64,000 nucleotides of DNA from Marinilabiliales bacterium (GTDB taxonomy: Bacteria > Bacteroidota > Bacteroidia > Bacteroidales > ML635J-15), in assembly GCA_002869385.1 (NCBI GenBank), contig PKTB01000017.1, positions 185,743 to 249,742 of the forward strand. Reading direction: 5' to 3'. The notes beneath the pieces are model-generated. The model ran no database searches and was not told where the DNA came from. It was given only the letters and a program-made list of their open reading frames with translations. The first letter of the stretch is position 1, and every line of letters begins with the position of its first letter. This document shows, piece by piece, positions 20,820-30,196 of this stretch. The position numbers and the translations under genes were made by a program.

Positions 20820-22140
20820 AAAACAACCAGTTCATTCCGATATAAACACCCATTGAACCATCATCATGTTTAACAGGTAAACCAATATCAGCAGCGATAA
20901 CAAAGTTCTCGTTCATTGCCAGATGCAAACCACATCCATATGTTAAATTAACAGTTTCAGCATCATCAGCAAAGAACTGAGCTTGATCTATTGAGGCTGG
21001 AATATTAGTTTTATCAATGTCAACCTTTTGAATTACCATACCGGCATCTAAGAATGGATTTAAAGCAGCATACCAATTTTGTCCAATAAAACGGAATCTA
21101 GCAAACTTATATCTAAATTCAATATTAGCAAAACCAACGCCCTCTCCTACGGTACGATTACGAATCATACCCCTGACAGATTTACTTCCGCCTAATCCGT
21201 CAACAGTTGAAGATGGCATGTAGGAATAAACCATATATGGTAACAAATAAAATGGGATATCGCCATAAACTAATCCCTGATAACCCAATCTGTACACAAA
21301 TGATAGGTCATCTTCAACCAGAGTAAAATACTGGCGATGTGTTGCTGCAAATTTTCCAAATGTAAAATCTTTACTAAAGCTATTAAAAAGAACTACTTCT
21401 GTCCAAAGTCCTTTCATAGGGCAAGGTTCGTTATCACGAGTGTCGTAAACCAATCCTACTTTAAGGCTGTTATGCATTCCACCTGTTGCTTCTTCTGGTG
21501 AGATAATACCCCAATCGACATAATTATCGTAGAGACCATTAACTATTGGTAGCATATCAACAGAGTCTTTTCCTTCGTTAAGTTTTGCTAAAGGCACTGA
21601 TCCAATCTCAATATCCATAAAATTATAACCCAAAGCCCAGTTTAAGTTATCAACAGGAGTTTTACCCTGGAAGTCCAGCTTAAATCTTAAAATATTTCTC
21701 TGGTGCTTGTAAAACATTCTGGTTTGATAGTCTGTTGAAGTTTCATCTTTAAAATCAGAATTATAAATAGCATCATAACCATTAAAACCATAAAAATCCA
21801 ATGCTTGATCAGGCAAATAAGAAAGATCTGCTGTTAGTCTAATTTTGGGAATTAAAAACTCTGAATCATAAAACAATCTGTAAATGCCGGAGCCTTTAGT
21901 ATAACGGCTAACCTCAGCATAAATTGAGTGTTTGTATTTTGGATATGTTGAGCCATCACCATAATTGTAAAAGTTTGTTAAGACGCCATATTGAAAGCCC
22001 AAATCTGAGTTGTATGATACAACAGGTAATAATCCGAAATTCCATCCTGTTTTAACGTCATCAGGCTTTTTATCTTCATCTTGTGCAAATAAAATTGCAA
22101 CCACAAGTAAAAAAACTATTGATAAACTAAACTTTTTCAT
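20818..22140 (-). CDS. BamA/TamA-like surface antigen (outer-membrane barrel)
   Basis: This 440-residue protein has a signal peptide (about 1-19) and no POTRA domains, going straight into a 16-strand-type barrel of the bacterial surface antigen (D15/Omp85) family. Typical pieces are the early WNFGLLPVVSYNSDLGFQYG, KVGLVYDTRDNEPCPMKGLW, SVRGMIRNRTVGEGVGFANIEFR (the VRG(Y/F)-like lid-loop motif), and a terminal aromatic GVYIGMNWLF. Lack of POTRA repeats suggests transport or structural duties rather than barrel assembly. It is convergent with serA, and a plausible -7 element (TATTTTTG) lies at 22173-22166 on the minus strand. Confidence 0.8.
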   Translation of the reverse strand: MKKFSLSIVFLLVVAILFAQDEDKKPDDVKTGWNFGLLPVVSYNSDLGFQYGVLTNFYNYGDGSTYPKYKHSIYAEVSRYTKGSGIYRLFYDSEFLIPKIRLTADLSYLPDQALDFYGFNGYDAIYNSDFKDETSTDYQTRMFYKHQRNILRFKLDFQGKTPVDNLNWALGYNFMDIEIGSVPLAKLNEGKDSVDMLPIVNGLYDNYVDWGIISPEEATGGMHNSLKVGLVYDTRDNEPCPMKGLWTEVVLFNSFSKDFTFGKFAATHRQYFTLVEDDLSFVYRLGYQGLVYGDIPFYLLPYMVYSYMPSSTVDGLGGSKSVRGMIRNRTVGEGVGFANIEFRYKFARFRFIGQNWYAALNPFLDAGMVIQKVDIDKTNIPASIDQAQFFADDAETVNLTYGCGLHLAMNENFVIAADIGLPVKHDDGSMGVYIGMNWLF

Positions 22141-22215
22141 GTTATAAAATTTTTAAATAATAAAACAAAAATATAATAATGTTTAATATGTATGGTGTGT
22201 TTGGGAATTTTTTAT

Positions 22216-22334
22216 GACAGGAGACAGAAGACCGATGACCTGGGTATTGATTATTTTATTATTTGAATCTTCACCCCAAGACGAATTGAACCTTGTTACT
22301 TGAACATTGTTTATTGAATATTGATTTATTGTTC
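22216..22334. repeat. Two blocks of 7-base tandem repeats
   Basis: Four units of GACAGGA/GACAGAA/GACCGAT/GACCTGG occupy 22216-22243. Units of TTGAACC, TTGTTAC, TTGAACA, TTGTTTA, TTGAATA, TTGATTT occupy 22286-22327, each keeping TTG in the first three places. The period is exactly seven throughout. They lie in the 283-base gap between two outer-membrane protein genes. Confidence 0.75.
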
Positions 22335-22373
22335 GCCGAGGCGAATGATTTATTTATTTTACCAAGGTAAAAT
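22332..22373. repeat. Pair of adjacent perfect palindromic hairpins
   Basis: TTCGCC-GA-GGCGAA (22332-22345) and ATTTTACC-AA-GGTAAAAT (22356-22373) are perfect inverted repeats with two-base loops, 10 bases apart. They share the CC-NA-GG core and sit about 50 bases before the following gene. Neither is followed by a T-run, so they are not typical terminators. Confidence 0.7.
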
Positions 22374-22423
22374 TTATTTTGTTCTACTAACAAGTTTTTA
22401 GTAATTTGCACCGTTAATAGAAT

Positions 22424-25400
22424 GTGGAAAGTTTGAGTAAAACGAGTAAAATATTTTTTCTAATTATTGGGATATTTCTCAGTATTTCTACCAGTGCGCA
22501 ATTTTACAATGGGCATCAGATGAAATTTGGAAAAAACCGTGTTCAGTTCGATCAATTTGAATGGTTTTATTTTAGATATCAGAATTTTGACACTTATTTT
22601 TACGCAGGTAGTAAAGATATTGCTTTGGAAACAGCAACTATTGCAAACAAATTTGTTCCCGAAATAGAGAATTTCTTCGAACATCAACTTAATCAAAGAA
22701 TAGTCTTTGTTATCTATCAAAACCTTAGTGATTTCAGACAGAGTAACATTGGACTAAATACCGGTGACCAAACATATAATATTGGTGGAGTAACAAAAGT
22801 TATTGACAATACTGCATTTTTATTTATTGAGGGTGATCAGGCGAGTCTCGAAGAGCAAATTAAAGCAGCAATAGCTAATATTGTTCTAAATGAAATGCTC
22901 TATGGCATAGATATAAAAAATAAAATTGCAAACAATACACTTATTACCATGCCTGAATGGTATCTAAAAGGTTTAATATCCTACGTTTCCAAAGAATTGG
23001 ATAGTGAAATTGATATTGCCACAAAAAGGGGGATATTATCTGGTGATTTTGATAATTTTAATCAGCTAACGGGTAAAGACGCTGAAATAGCAGGACATGC
23101 TATATGGAATTATATAGCGTTTACTTACGGTCCGCAGGTTATACCTAATATTGTATATTTAACTCGAGTTACTAAAAATCTTGAAAGTGGATTTCTTTAT
23201 GTATTGGGAAGTTCGCTAAGCATGCTGCAATTAAGTTGGAACAATTTCTACAAATTACAATATCAAAATTTTGACTATAATACTGATAATCCTGAAGGAC
23301 AGGATCTTATAAAACGCAATAGAAGGAATGTAGAGTATTACGAGCTTCAGTTTTCTGAAAATGCAAATAAAGCTGCCTGGGCTGAAAACAAATACGGAAA
23401 ATACTGGATTAAAATTAAAGATTTAGAAACTGGTAAAACGAAAACTATTTTTAAAAGAGAGCATAAACTTGAACAAATTACAGATTACACTTATCAAATT
23501 ATAAGGTGGCATCCTTCGGGCAAGTTACTTGGTTTCGTTATCGAAAAAAAAGGCGAAATCTACTATATGACTTATAATCTCGAGAGCGAAGAAATTAAAG
23601 AGATTGAAATGACTGCTCTTGAAAAGATGAATTCGTTTGATTATGCAAATGATGGTTTAAGTCTGGTACTTGCTGGATTTAATAATGGTCAATCAGATCT
23701 TTTCATTTTTAATATTGCAGCAAACACACTTGCAAATATTACGCAGGATAATGCTGATGATTATAGCCCTTTATACATAAATAATTCAACAGAAATAATA
23801 TTCTCCAGCAAAAGAAATGGAGAAGTTATTGGAAACAGAAATAAAAACATTGTACCCACACAAAAATACAATGATGTATATGTCTATAATTTAAAAACAA
23901 AAGAAATAAGTAGAATCACTAACTCTGAGTTAAACTCTGAAACTCAACCAGGTTTTGTAAACAAATCATATGTTTATTTATCGGATGAAAATGGTATAAA
24001 TAATCTTTATTCAGCACAAATTGATTCTGCAATAAGTTTTGTTGATACAGTAACTCATTACCGTTTTTTCCTAAATCAAAATAAACTTACAAACTACCCC
24101 TATAGCATTTCAAATCTAGGGTTAACTAAGTTTTCGGATGAAAATACATTTCTATATAAAAATGAAGAAAAATTTAGATTAATATACAATAATAAACTTC
24201 CTAGAATTGTAAACTCAACAAACAAAACTATGTCACGGATTTCTTTTGAAAAGAAAGCCTCAAAAACACCTAAAATAAATACAACAACAATAGTTTAAAA
24301 TGATTCTATAAACGAAGAAATACAAAAAGACCCAAATCAAGCAGTAAATATTAATAACTATATTTTTGAGAAAGAGCTCTTAGAAAGAGTTGATACAAGC
24401 GATGAAGAATTTGATGAAGATGGTAGAGCTAAAGAACCTAGAACTGCAAAATATTTAACAACATTTTACACTAATTATCTGGTAAGTCAGGTAGATTTTG
24501 GATTCTTAAGTAATTCTTATCAAACCTTTACCGGTTCTGCATTTTACTTTAATCCGGGAGTTAATTTAATATTTAAGGTTGGAACATCAGACTTATTTGA
24601 AGATTACAGAATAACTGCAGGATTTAGATTCGCCGGCAATTTTGATAGTAACGAATATCTCTTAAGCTTTGAGCATTTAAAAAATCGCTGGAACAAACAG
24701 CTTGTATTACATCGACAAGCACTAAACAATTTCTTTGATGATTCATATATAAAAACCTACACACATGAGGCATTTTATGTAATGAGGTACCCTCTTTCGC
24801 AAGTTGATGCATTTCAGTTTACTACAAATCTCCGACAAAATCATAATTCTATACTATCAGTCGATTATGAAAGTTTATTAGCCCCTGAACAATATGATTA
24901 TTGGGCAAGCTTTAAAGCTGAATATATTTTTGATAACACAAAATAAATAAGTACAAATATACTTTCTGGTGTTCGTATGAAAATTTTTGGTGAAGCTTTT
25001 AAACAAATTGATAAAAAAGAAACTGATATGTTTGTTACTGGTGCTGATATCAGATATTATCAACCAATACATAAGAATCTAATTTTTGCAGCGCGTTTTG
25101 CAACAAGTTCTTCTTTCGGTCGTGCAAAACTAATTTATTACCTAGGTGGTATTGATAACTGGATTAATCTTTCATCAAAAACTCCTACTTTTAACAATGA
25201 AATAAGAATTGATCCTGAAGTAAACTATGTATACCAAGCTGTTGCAACCAATCTAAGAGGATTCCAGCAAAATATCAGTAATGGGACTAATTTTGCAGTT
25301 GTTAATGCAGAAATAAGATGGCCAGTTATAGCATATCTTTATAACAGACCGATTAATAATGATTTCCTAAGGCACCTGCAATTAATAGGATTCTTTGATA

Positions 25401-25645
25401 TCGGAAGCGCATGGAGTGGTTTGAGTCCATTTAGCGGTGATAATGCTTATGAAAATGATTATTATGATAATTACCCTGTAACAATTATTATTCACAATGA
25501 TAATTTCCCAATTGTATCAGGATACGGATTTGGAATAAGAAGTAAAGTTTTTGGCTATTTCTTACGTGCTGATTGGGCTTGGGGTGTTGAAAATAATGTA
25601 ATTCAACCACAAATGTTTTACTTGTAGCTGAGTACGGATTTTTAG
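22424..25645 (+). CDS. PD40 propeller protein fused to a C-terminal outer-membrane barrel, three in-frame stops
   Basis: The 1074-codon frame starts at GTG 22424 and has a signal peptide (about 1-26). Then come a peptidase-like region (about 30-290), a TolB-type PD40 propeller (about 300-570) and a surface-antigen-like barrel (about 650-1073). Motifs include SPLYINNSTEIIFSSKRNG and GNRNK in the propeller, FDNTK and SGVRMKIFGEAFKQ in the barrel. In-frame stops are TAA at codon 625 (24296-24298), TAA at 841 (24944-24946) and TAG at 1068 (25625-25627). After the last, LSTDF and a stop at 25643-25645 give the family ending MFYLSLSTDF, so that TAG replaces Ser (TCG). Function is unknown; large outer-membrane members of this family are common in Bacteroidota. 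Confidence 0.75.
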
Positions 25646-25663
25646 TTATTCAGCAAAAACAAA

Positions 25664-25732
25664 GTTTTGGCGCAGGTTTTTGACGCACAGCGATCAAAAA
25701 CTGTGACAAAATCAAATAACTGTTAATAATTG
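25664..25732 (+). repeat. 69-base direct repeat, copy 1
   Basis: This copy begins GTTTTGGCGCAGG and ends TTAATAATTG. It matches copy 2 (25884-25952) at 68 of 69 positions; the offset is 220 bases. Such near-identity in a gap points to recent duplication. Confidence 0.9.
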
Positions 25733-25820
25733 TTACTTTATCAGACAATAATAAATACCCCAGTCCTAAAAATCACTTTCTGATAATAGAAGTATGCGCC
25801 GTAGGTGCATAATATCTGTA

Positions 25821-25863
25821 ACCACGGGTAAGTGCGAAACTTGTTTCGAACGCCACACGTGGT
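25821..25863. repeat. REP-like compound hairpin
   Basis: ACCACG (25821-25826) pairs with CGTGGT (25858-25863), and inside it CGAAAC (25835-25840) pairs with GTTTCG (25843-25848). The surrounding ATATCTGTAACCACGGG resembles dispersed repeats of Bacteroidota often linked to REP-associated transposases; no such transposase is in this window. Confidence 0.5.
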
Positions 25864-25883
25864 CAACAAAACAAAGCATACTG

Positions 25884-25952
25884 GTTTTGGCGCAGGTTTT
25901 TGACGCACAGCGATCAAAAACTGTGACAAAATCAAATCACTGTTAATAATTG
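25884..25952 (+). repeat. 69-base direct repeat, copy 2
   Basis: Second copy of the segment at 25664-25732, differing by one base (ATAAC in copy 1, ATCAC here). The 151 bases between the copies hold the REP-like hairpin. Confidence 0.9.
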
Positions 25953-26003
25953 CTTAAAACCTATCCAAAATATTTTTCCTAACTTGCACCCGATTTATTT
26001 GCA

Positions 26004-26372
26004 ATGAAAATGAACGAAATATTATTGCTAATTTTAATAGGTATACTTGCCGGTATAATGGGTGTCCTCTTTGGGGTAGGTGGAGGACTAATTGTAATAC
26101 CTGCACTGATATTCCTATTTGGCATGACTCAACATGAAGCTCAAGGTACTAGCATTGCATTTTTATTACTCCCAGTTGGAATTCTGGCTTTTATGAATTA
26201 CTACAAAGCTGGGCATATCGATATTAAATATGCATTAATTCTAGCAGTCGCCTTTGTTATTGGGTGATGGCTGGGCTCAAAAATTGCAATAAACATATCG
26301 GATATAAATTTAAAAAAGATTTTTGCCGTTTTTATGATACTGGTAGGAATCAGAATGTTATTCTGGAAATAA
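26004..26372 (+). CDS. Half-size TauE/SafE (DUF81) permease, in-frame TGA
   Basis: This 122-residue membrane protein equals one of the two repeat units of full TauE/SafE permeases, with GGGLIVIPALIFLFGMTQHEAQGTS and three to four membrane segments. Half-size members are thought to act as dimers; the substrate (sulfite, sulfonate or similar) is unknown. TGA at codon 88 (26265-26267) sits in IG-stop-WLGSKIA where the family has Gly-Gly, so GGA to TGA is likely. The frame then runs to LFWK and a natural TAA at 26370-26372, eight bases before the next gene. Confidence 0.75.
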
Positions 26373-26380
26373 AATAACTT

Positions 26381-27562
26381 ATGGAAAATTTAATTGGAGC
26401 TATAAAAGATTACAGTAAAGAAATATATAGTGATGTTGTTAGTTACCGTAGACATATTCATCAAAATACCGAACTTGCATATAATGAGTTCGAAACTGCT
26501 GCTTTTATTAAAAGTGTCTTACACAATAATGATATTGAAACCGACGATAGTTTTGGGAAGAACAATGTAATCGGGATTATAGAAGGAGATCAGGAAGGCG
26601 AAACAATCGGTCTTCGTGCAGATATTGATGCATTACCTATTACAGAACTCGCAGATTGCGATTACAAATCACAAAATGAAGGAATTATGCATGCCTGCGG
26701 ACATGATGCCCATACTGCAAGTTTACTTGGCACAGCAACAATTCTAAATAAAATAAAAGATCAAATTAAAGGTCGTGTTATTCTAGTCTTTCAACATGCC
26801 GAAGAAAAGAATCCAGGTGGTGCAATACAACTTATTGAAAAAGGTCTCATAAAAAAATACGATATTAAAAAGATGCTTGGCCAGCATGTAATGCCCGAGA
26901 CTGAAACAGGCAAATTCTTATTCGGCAGTGGACAATTGATGGCATCAACTGATGAGCTATATATCACATTCAGAGGTAAAGGCTGACATGCTGCTCTACC
27001 TCAAATGAGAAGTGATACAGTGCTGGCTTTAATTGATTTTATCCAAGAGGCAAAAATACTGCAAAACAGTCTTACCAGTGACTACCCTTTTATTATTGCA
27101 TTTGGTAAACTTCAAGCTGAGGGAGCTGTAAATGTAATCCCGGATGAAGCAATCACTCACGGTACAATGAGAACTTTCGATGAATCCTTAAGAACTCACA
27201 TAAAAGAACAACTTTCAATACTTGCAAAAAAATGTGCGGAAAAGTATAAATGTACATCAGAATTTGAAATCTGTCATGGCTATCCATGTTTGTTAAATAA
27301 TGAAGTACTAAATCAGGACATAACAAAACTTGCAACTGAATTTGTTGGTGAAGAAAACATTGGCGAATTAAAAGTCAGAATGACTGCTGAAGACTTTGCT
27401 TATTACTCGAGAGAAATCCCATCTGTATTTTACAGGTTTGGAATAGAAGGAAATGGAAAAGGTATGCAAAGTTTACATAATCCTAATTTCGATCTTGACG
27501 AAGAAGCTTTATTAAATTCATCGGCACTAATGGCATGGTTAGCAATAAATATCAGTAAGTAA
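26381..27562 (+). CDS. M20-family amidohydrolase, in-frame TGA
   Basis: The 394-codon frame encodes a peptidase-M20D type amidohydrolase (N-acyl amino acid or hippurate-like substrates). Metal and catalytic motifs are GLRADIDALPI, MHACGHDAHTA, FQHAEEKNPGGA and RMTAEDFAYY, with a dimerisation domain in the middle (about 185-300). TGA at codon 202 (26984-26986) falls in GKG-stop-HAALP, a position that is an almost invariant Gly (GKGGHAA). That shows the stop is a single substitution in an otherwise intact gene. The stop codon overlaps the next gene's ATG by one base, indicating coupling. Confidence 0.85.
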
Positions 27563-28089
27563 TGCGAAAACTTCCCATCAACGAAATACCAAGACTAACA
27601 AATGAGGAGTTTAAAAACGTAGAAAAAACTCCACTCATAGTTGTACTCGACAATATCCGCAGCCATCATAATACCGGAGCAGTTTTTCGCACATGTGATG
27701 CATTTGCATGCGAAGCTGTTTATCTTTGTGGTATAACAGGCACTCCCCCACATCGCGATATTCACAAAACTGCACTAGGATCCACTGATACTGTTGAATG
27801 GAAATACTTTGAATCTGCTTTAAGTGCTGTAAGAGAGCTAAAATCTCAAGGCTACACTATTGTTTCTCTAGAAATTGCTGAGGGCAGTGTCCAAATTGCA
27901 GATTACCAACCACCTACAGGACAAAAAACTGCACTAATTCTCGGTAACGAAGTTAAAGGTGTCGATCAGAAAATTATAGATATCTCAGATATTTGCCTGG
28001 AAATCCCACAATTTGGAACAAAGCATTCACTAAATGTTTCAGTGAGTGGTGGAATAGCAATATTTAATCTTTTTGAAAAAATTAAATAA
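27562..28089 (+). CDS. SpoU/TrmH-family RNA 2'-O-methyltransferase
   Basis: This 175-residue SPOUT methyltransferase has the three family motifs: LDNIRSHHNTGAVFRTCDAF (motif 1), LILGNEVKGVDQKIID (motif 2) and SLNVSVSGGIAIF (motif 3). It methylates a ribose in tRNA or rRNA using S-adenosylmethionine; the exact target is not clear, though the length fits TrmH-like short forms. There is no N-terminal RNA-binding extension. It is translationally coupled to the M20 gene. A block of heptad repeats begins right after the stop. Confidence 0.88.
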   Translation: MRKLPINEIPRLTNEEFKNVEKTPLIVVLDNIRSHHNTGAVFRTCDAFACEAVYLCGITGTPPHRDIHKTALGSTDTVEWKYFESALSAVRELKSQGYTIVSLEIAEGSVQIADYQPPTGQKTALILGNEVKGVDQKIIDISDICLEIPQFGTKHSLNVSVSGGIAIFNLFEKIK

Positions 28090-28117
28090 CAAAATCCAAC
28101 TCACAACTCCCTAATCG
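28090..28117. repeat. 7-base tandem repeats after the SpoU gene
   Basis: Four units (CAAAATC, CAACTCA, CAACTCC, CTAATCG) start directly after the stop codon with a period of seven. Confidence 0.55.
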
Positions 28118-28148
28118 TATTCGATAAACAAATCAACAACAAACAAAA

Positions 28149-28166
28149 AACAGGCTTTAGCCTGTT
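28149..28166 (-). terminator. Hairpin with T-run on the minus strand only
   Basis: AACAGGCT pairs with AGCCTGTT across a TT loop. On the minus strand the stem runs into TTTTTTGTTTG, as in a terminator, but both neighbouring genes are on the plus strand, where no T-run follows. It may end an antisense transcript or act as a plain hairpin. Confidence 0.4.
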
Positions 28167-28239
28167 AATAAAATTCATAAAAATATTTTGGGCATTTTCA
28201 TTATTTATTTTAATTTAGTCTAAAATATTTTTATTCAAA

Positions 28240-28695
28240 ATGGAAGTTAAAGAATATAATTTTCCGGTAAGAAACATTTTAGTTGAATACCTTGAACGCA
28301 AAGGCTTACGTAAAACACCTGAACGTTTTGCAATTCTGGATGAAATATACACAAGAAATGGACACTTTGACATTGAGAGTCTGTATATTTCAATGAAAAA
28401 CAAAAATTATCGTGTCAGTAGAGCTACTTTATATAACAATATTGATATTTTACTGGATGCAGGCCTGGTTACTAAACACCAATTCGGAAAGAATATGAGC
28501 ACATATGAAAAAGCATACGCATGCATTCAACACGATCATATGATATGCTCAGTTTGTGGAAAAGTAATAGAGTTTTGCGATCCTCGTATTTCAGAAATTG
28601 AAAAAACTGTATCAAAAGCAAATGATTTTGATATTACGCATCACTCATTGTACTTTCATGGAATTTGCAGCGATTGCAAAAAGAAAAACGAATAA
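28240..28695 (+). CDS. Fur-family metal-responsive regulator
   Basis: This 151-residue winged-helix protein matches Fur/Zur/PerR regulators. The DNA-binding part is at about 15-85 ([34 protein letters not shown]), and the dimer and metal domain holds [15 protein letters not shown] and CSDCKKK, two CxxC pairs forming a structural zinc site. The usual HHDH regulatory cluster is altered to QHDHM, so the sensed metal is uncertain. Just upstream of purA, a neighbour often found in this group. The ATG at 28240 is close to an A/T-rich region without a strong ribosome-binding site. Confidence 0.88.
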   Translation: MEVKEYNFPVRNILVEYLERKGLRKTPERFAILDEIYTRNGHFDIESLYISMKNKNYRVSRATLYNNIDILLDAGLVTKHQFGKNMSTYEKAYACIQHDHMICSVCGKVIEFCDPRISEIEKTVSKANDFDITHHSLYFHGICSDCKKKNE

Positions 28696-28783
28696 CAATT
28701 ATTTACACCTTAATATTTTTTAGCAAAGAACTTTCTTTGTAATGGATAAGTACGGTAAAACAATACTAAAAACAGATTAGAAG

Positions 28784-30046
28784 ATGAAAATTGACGTATT
28801 ACTGGGATTGCAATGGGGAGACGAAGGAAAAGGTAAAATTGTAGATGTCCTCACACCGGTTTATGATATAATCGCCCGCTTTCAAGGTGGCCCAAATGCT
28901 GGTCACACACTTGAGTTCAACAACATAAAACATGTATTACACACTATCCCTTCAGGAATTTTTCATCCTGATAAAATAAATGTTATCGGAAACGGTGTTG
29001 TTGTAGATCCTGTAATACTTAAAGATGAAATCATAAAAGCAGAAAAAATTGGTGCTGATTTAAAATCAAATCTATATATCAGTAAAAAAGCTCAATTAAT
29101 TTTACCTTCTCATCGTTTATTAGACAAAGCATTCGAAGAAGCGAAAGGTAAAAATAAAATAGGTTCTACTTTAAAAGGAATTGGTCCTGCTTATACTGAT
29201 AAAACATCAAGACGTGGTTTACGTGCCGGTGATATTTTCAACTATGCATTTAAAGAAAAATATGATTGCTCTGTTGCCCATCATGAAAAAATCTTTGACG
29301 GTTATGGTTTTACAGAACGTAATAAAGATTATGAAAAGCAATGGTTCGAAGCAATTGAGTTTCTAAAAATGTTCAAATTTATCGATTCAGAGAAATTTAT
29401 TAACGATTCACTCTCTGAAGGCAAAACCATTCTTGCTGAAGGTGCACAAGGTGCACTCTTAGATATCGATTTTGGCTCCTACCCTTTTGTTACAAGCTCT
29501 AACACAACAACTTCAGGTGTATGCACTGGTCTAGGTGTTTCACCACATAAAGTAGGCAATGTAATTGGAATATGTAAAGCATACTGTACACGCGTTGGTA
29601 GTGGCCCATTCCCATCAGAGTTATTTGACAATGACGGTCAAACATTAAGAGATAATGGACATGAATATGGTTCAACAACTGGTCGTCCCCGTAGATGTGG
29701 CTGGTTGGATATGGTAGCTCTTAAATATTCAATTATGTTAAATGGCGTAACAGCATTAGTTATCACAAAAGCTGATGTAATGAGTGGTTTTGACAAAATT
29801 AAAGTAGCTACTGCATACAAAGTAAATGGCGAAATTATCGATTACGTCCCTTACGAAATAACAGACGACATTGAACCTGTTTACACCGAACTACCAGGCT
29901 GGAAAAGTGATATAACAAAATGTAAAAGTAAAAGCGACCTTCCTGCTGAATTAATTTCATATCTTGATTATATCGAAAAAGAAACAGGAGTAAAAGTTGA
30001 TTATTTGTCTGTTGGTCCTGATAGAACGCAGACTATAAAGCTTTAA
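28784..30046 (+). CDS. purA: Adenylosuccinate synthetase
   Basis: PurA joins IMP and aspartate using GTP, the first committed step to AMP. At 420 residues it has normal length. Key motifs are LLGLQWGDEGKGKIVDVL (P-loop with catalytic Asp), FQGGPNAGHTL (His), GSTLKGIGPAYTDKTSRRGLR, LAEGAQGALLDIDFGSYPFVTSSNT, GRPRRCGWLD and the GTP base-recognising TKADVMSGF. The enzyme is cytoplasmic. No in-frame stop interrupts it. It follows the Fur-family gene by about 90 bases; whether they share a transcript is unclear. Confidence 0.97.
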   Translation: MKIDVLLGLQWGDEGKGKIVDVLTPVYDIIARFQGGPNAGHTLEFNNIKHVLHTIPSGIFHPDKINVIGNGVVVDPVILKDEIIKAEKIGADLKSNLYISKKAQLILPSHRLLDKAFEEAKGKNKIGSTLKGIGPAYTDKTSRRGLRAGDIFNYAFKEKYDCSVAHHEKIFDGYGFTERNKDYEKQWFEAIEFLKMFKFIDSEKFINDSLSEGKTILAEGAQGALLDIDFGSYPFVTSSNTTTSGVCTGLGVSPHKVGNVIGICKAYCTRVGSGPFPSELFDNDGQTLRDNGHEYGSTTGRPRRCGWLDMVALKYSIMLNGVTALVITKADVMSGFDKIKVATAYKVNGEIIDYVPYEITDDIEPVYTELPGWKSDITKCKSKSDLPAELISYLDYIEKETGVKVDYLSVGPDRTQTIKL

Positions 30047-30193
30047 ATTTAAATCCTAAATTCTAAAAACAAAATTCTAAAATTAACAAGCACAAATATC
30101 TTGATAAAAGTGTGATAACTGGTAACCAATGTATGATGACTAGTCAGGAATAAACTTAAAAAAACGGAACTCCAAACTCGTAACTTCAAACTC
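30044..30193. repeat. Two blocks of 7-base tandem repeats after purA
   Basis: The first block starts at the purA stop itself (30044-30085: TAAATTT, AAATCCT, AAATTCT, AAAAACA, AAATTCT, AAAATTA). The second is at 30166-30193 (GGAACTC, CAAACTC, GTAACTT, CAAACTC) and ends four bases before the converging lipoprotein stop. Period is seven in both. Confidence 0.7.
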
Positions 30194-30196
30194 CCC

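Larger units (their letters stand above)
25646..26003. other. Gene-free gap with duplicated segment and REP-like hairpin
   Basis: No gene is seen in these 358 bases. They hold two copies of a 69-base direct repeat and, between them, a compound hairpin, each listed separately. The final 50 bases before the TauE gene contain TTTATTTG close to the ATG, one mismatch from a -7 element. Confidence 0.6.

Noticed and set aside
26265..26986. Selenocysteine at the TGA codons
   Set aside because: Homologs have Gly, not Cys, at these sites, and no selenocysteine insertion hairpin is evident after them.
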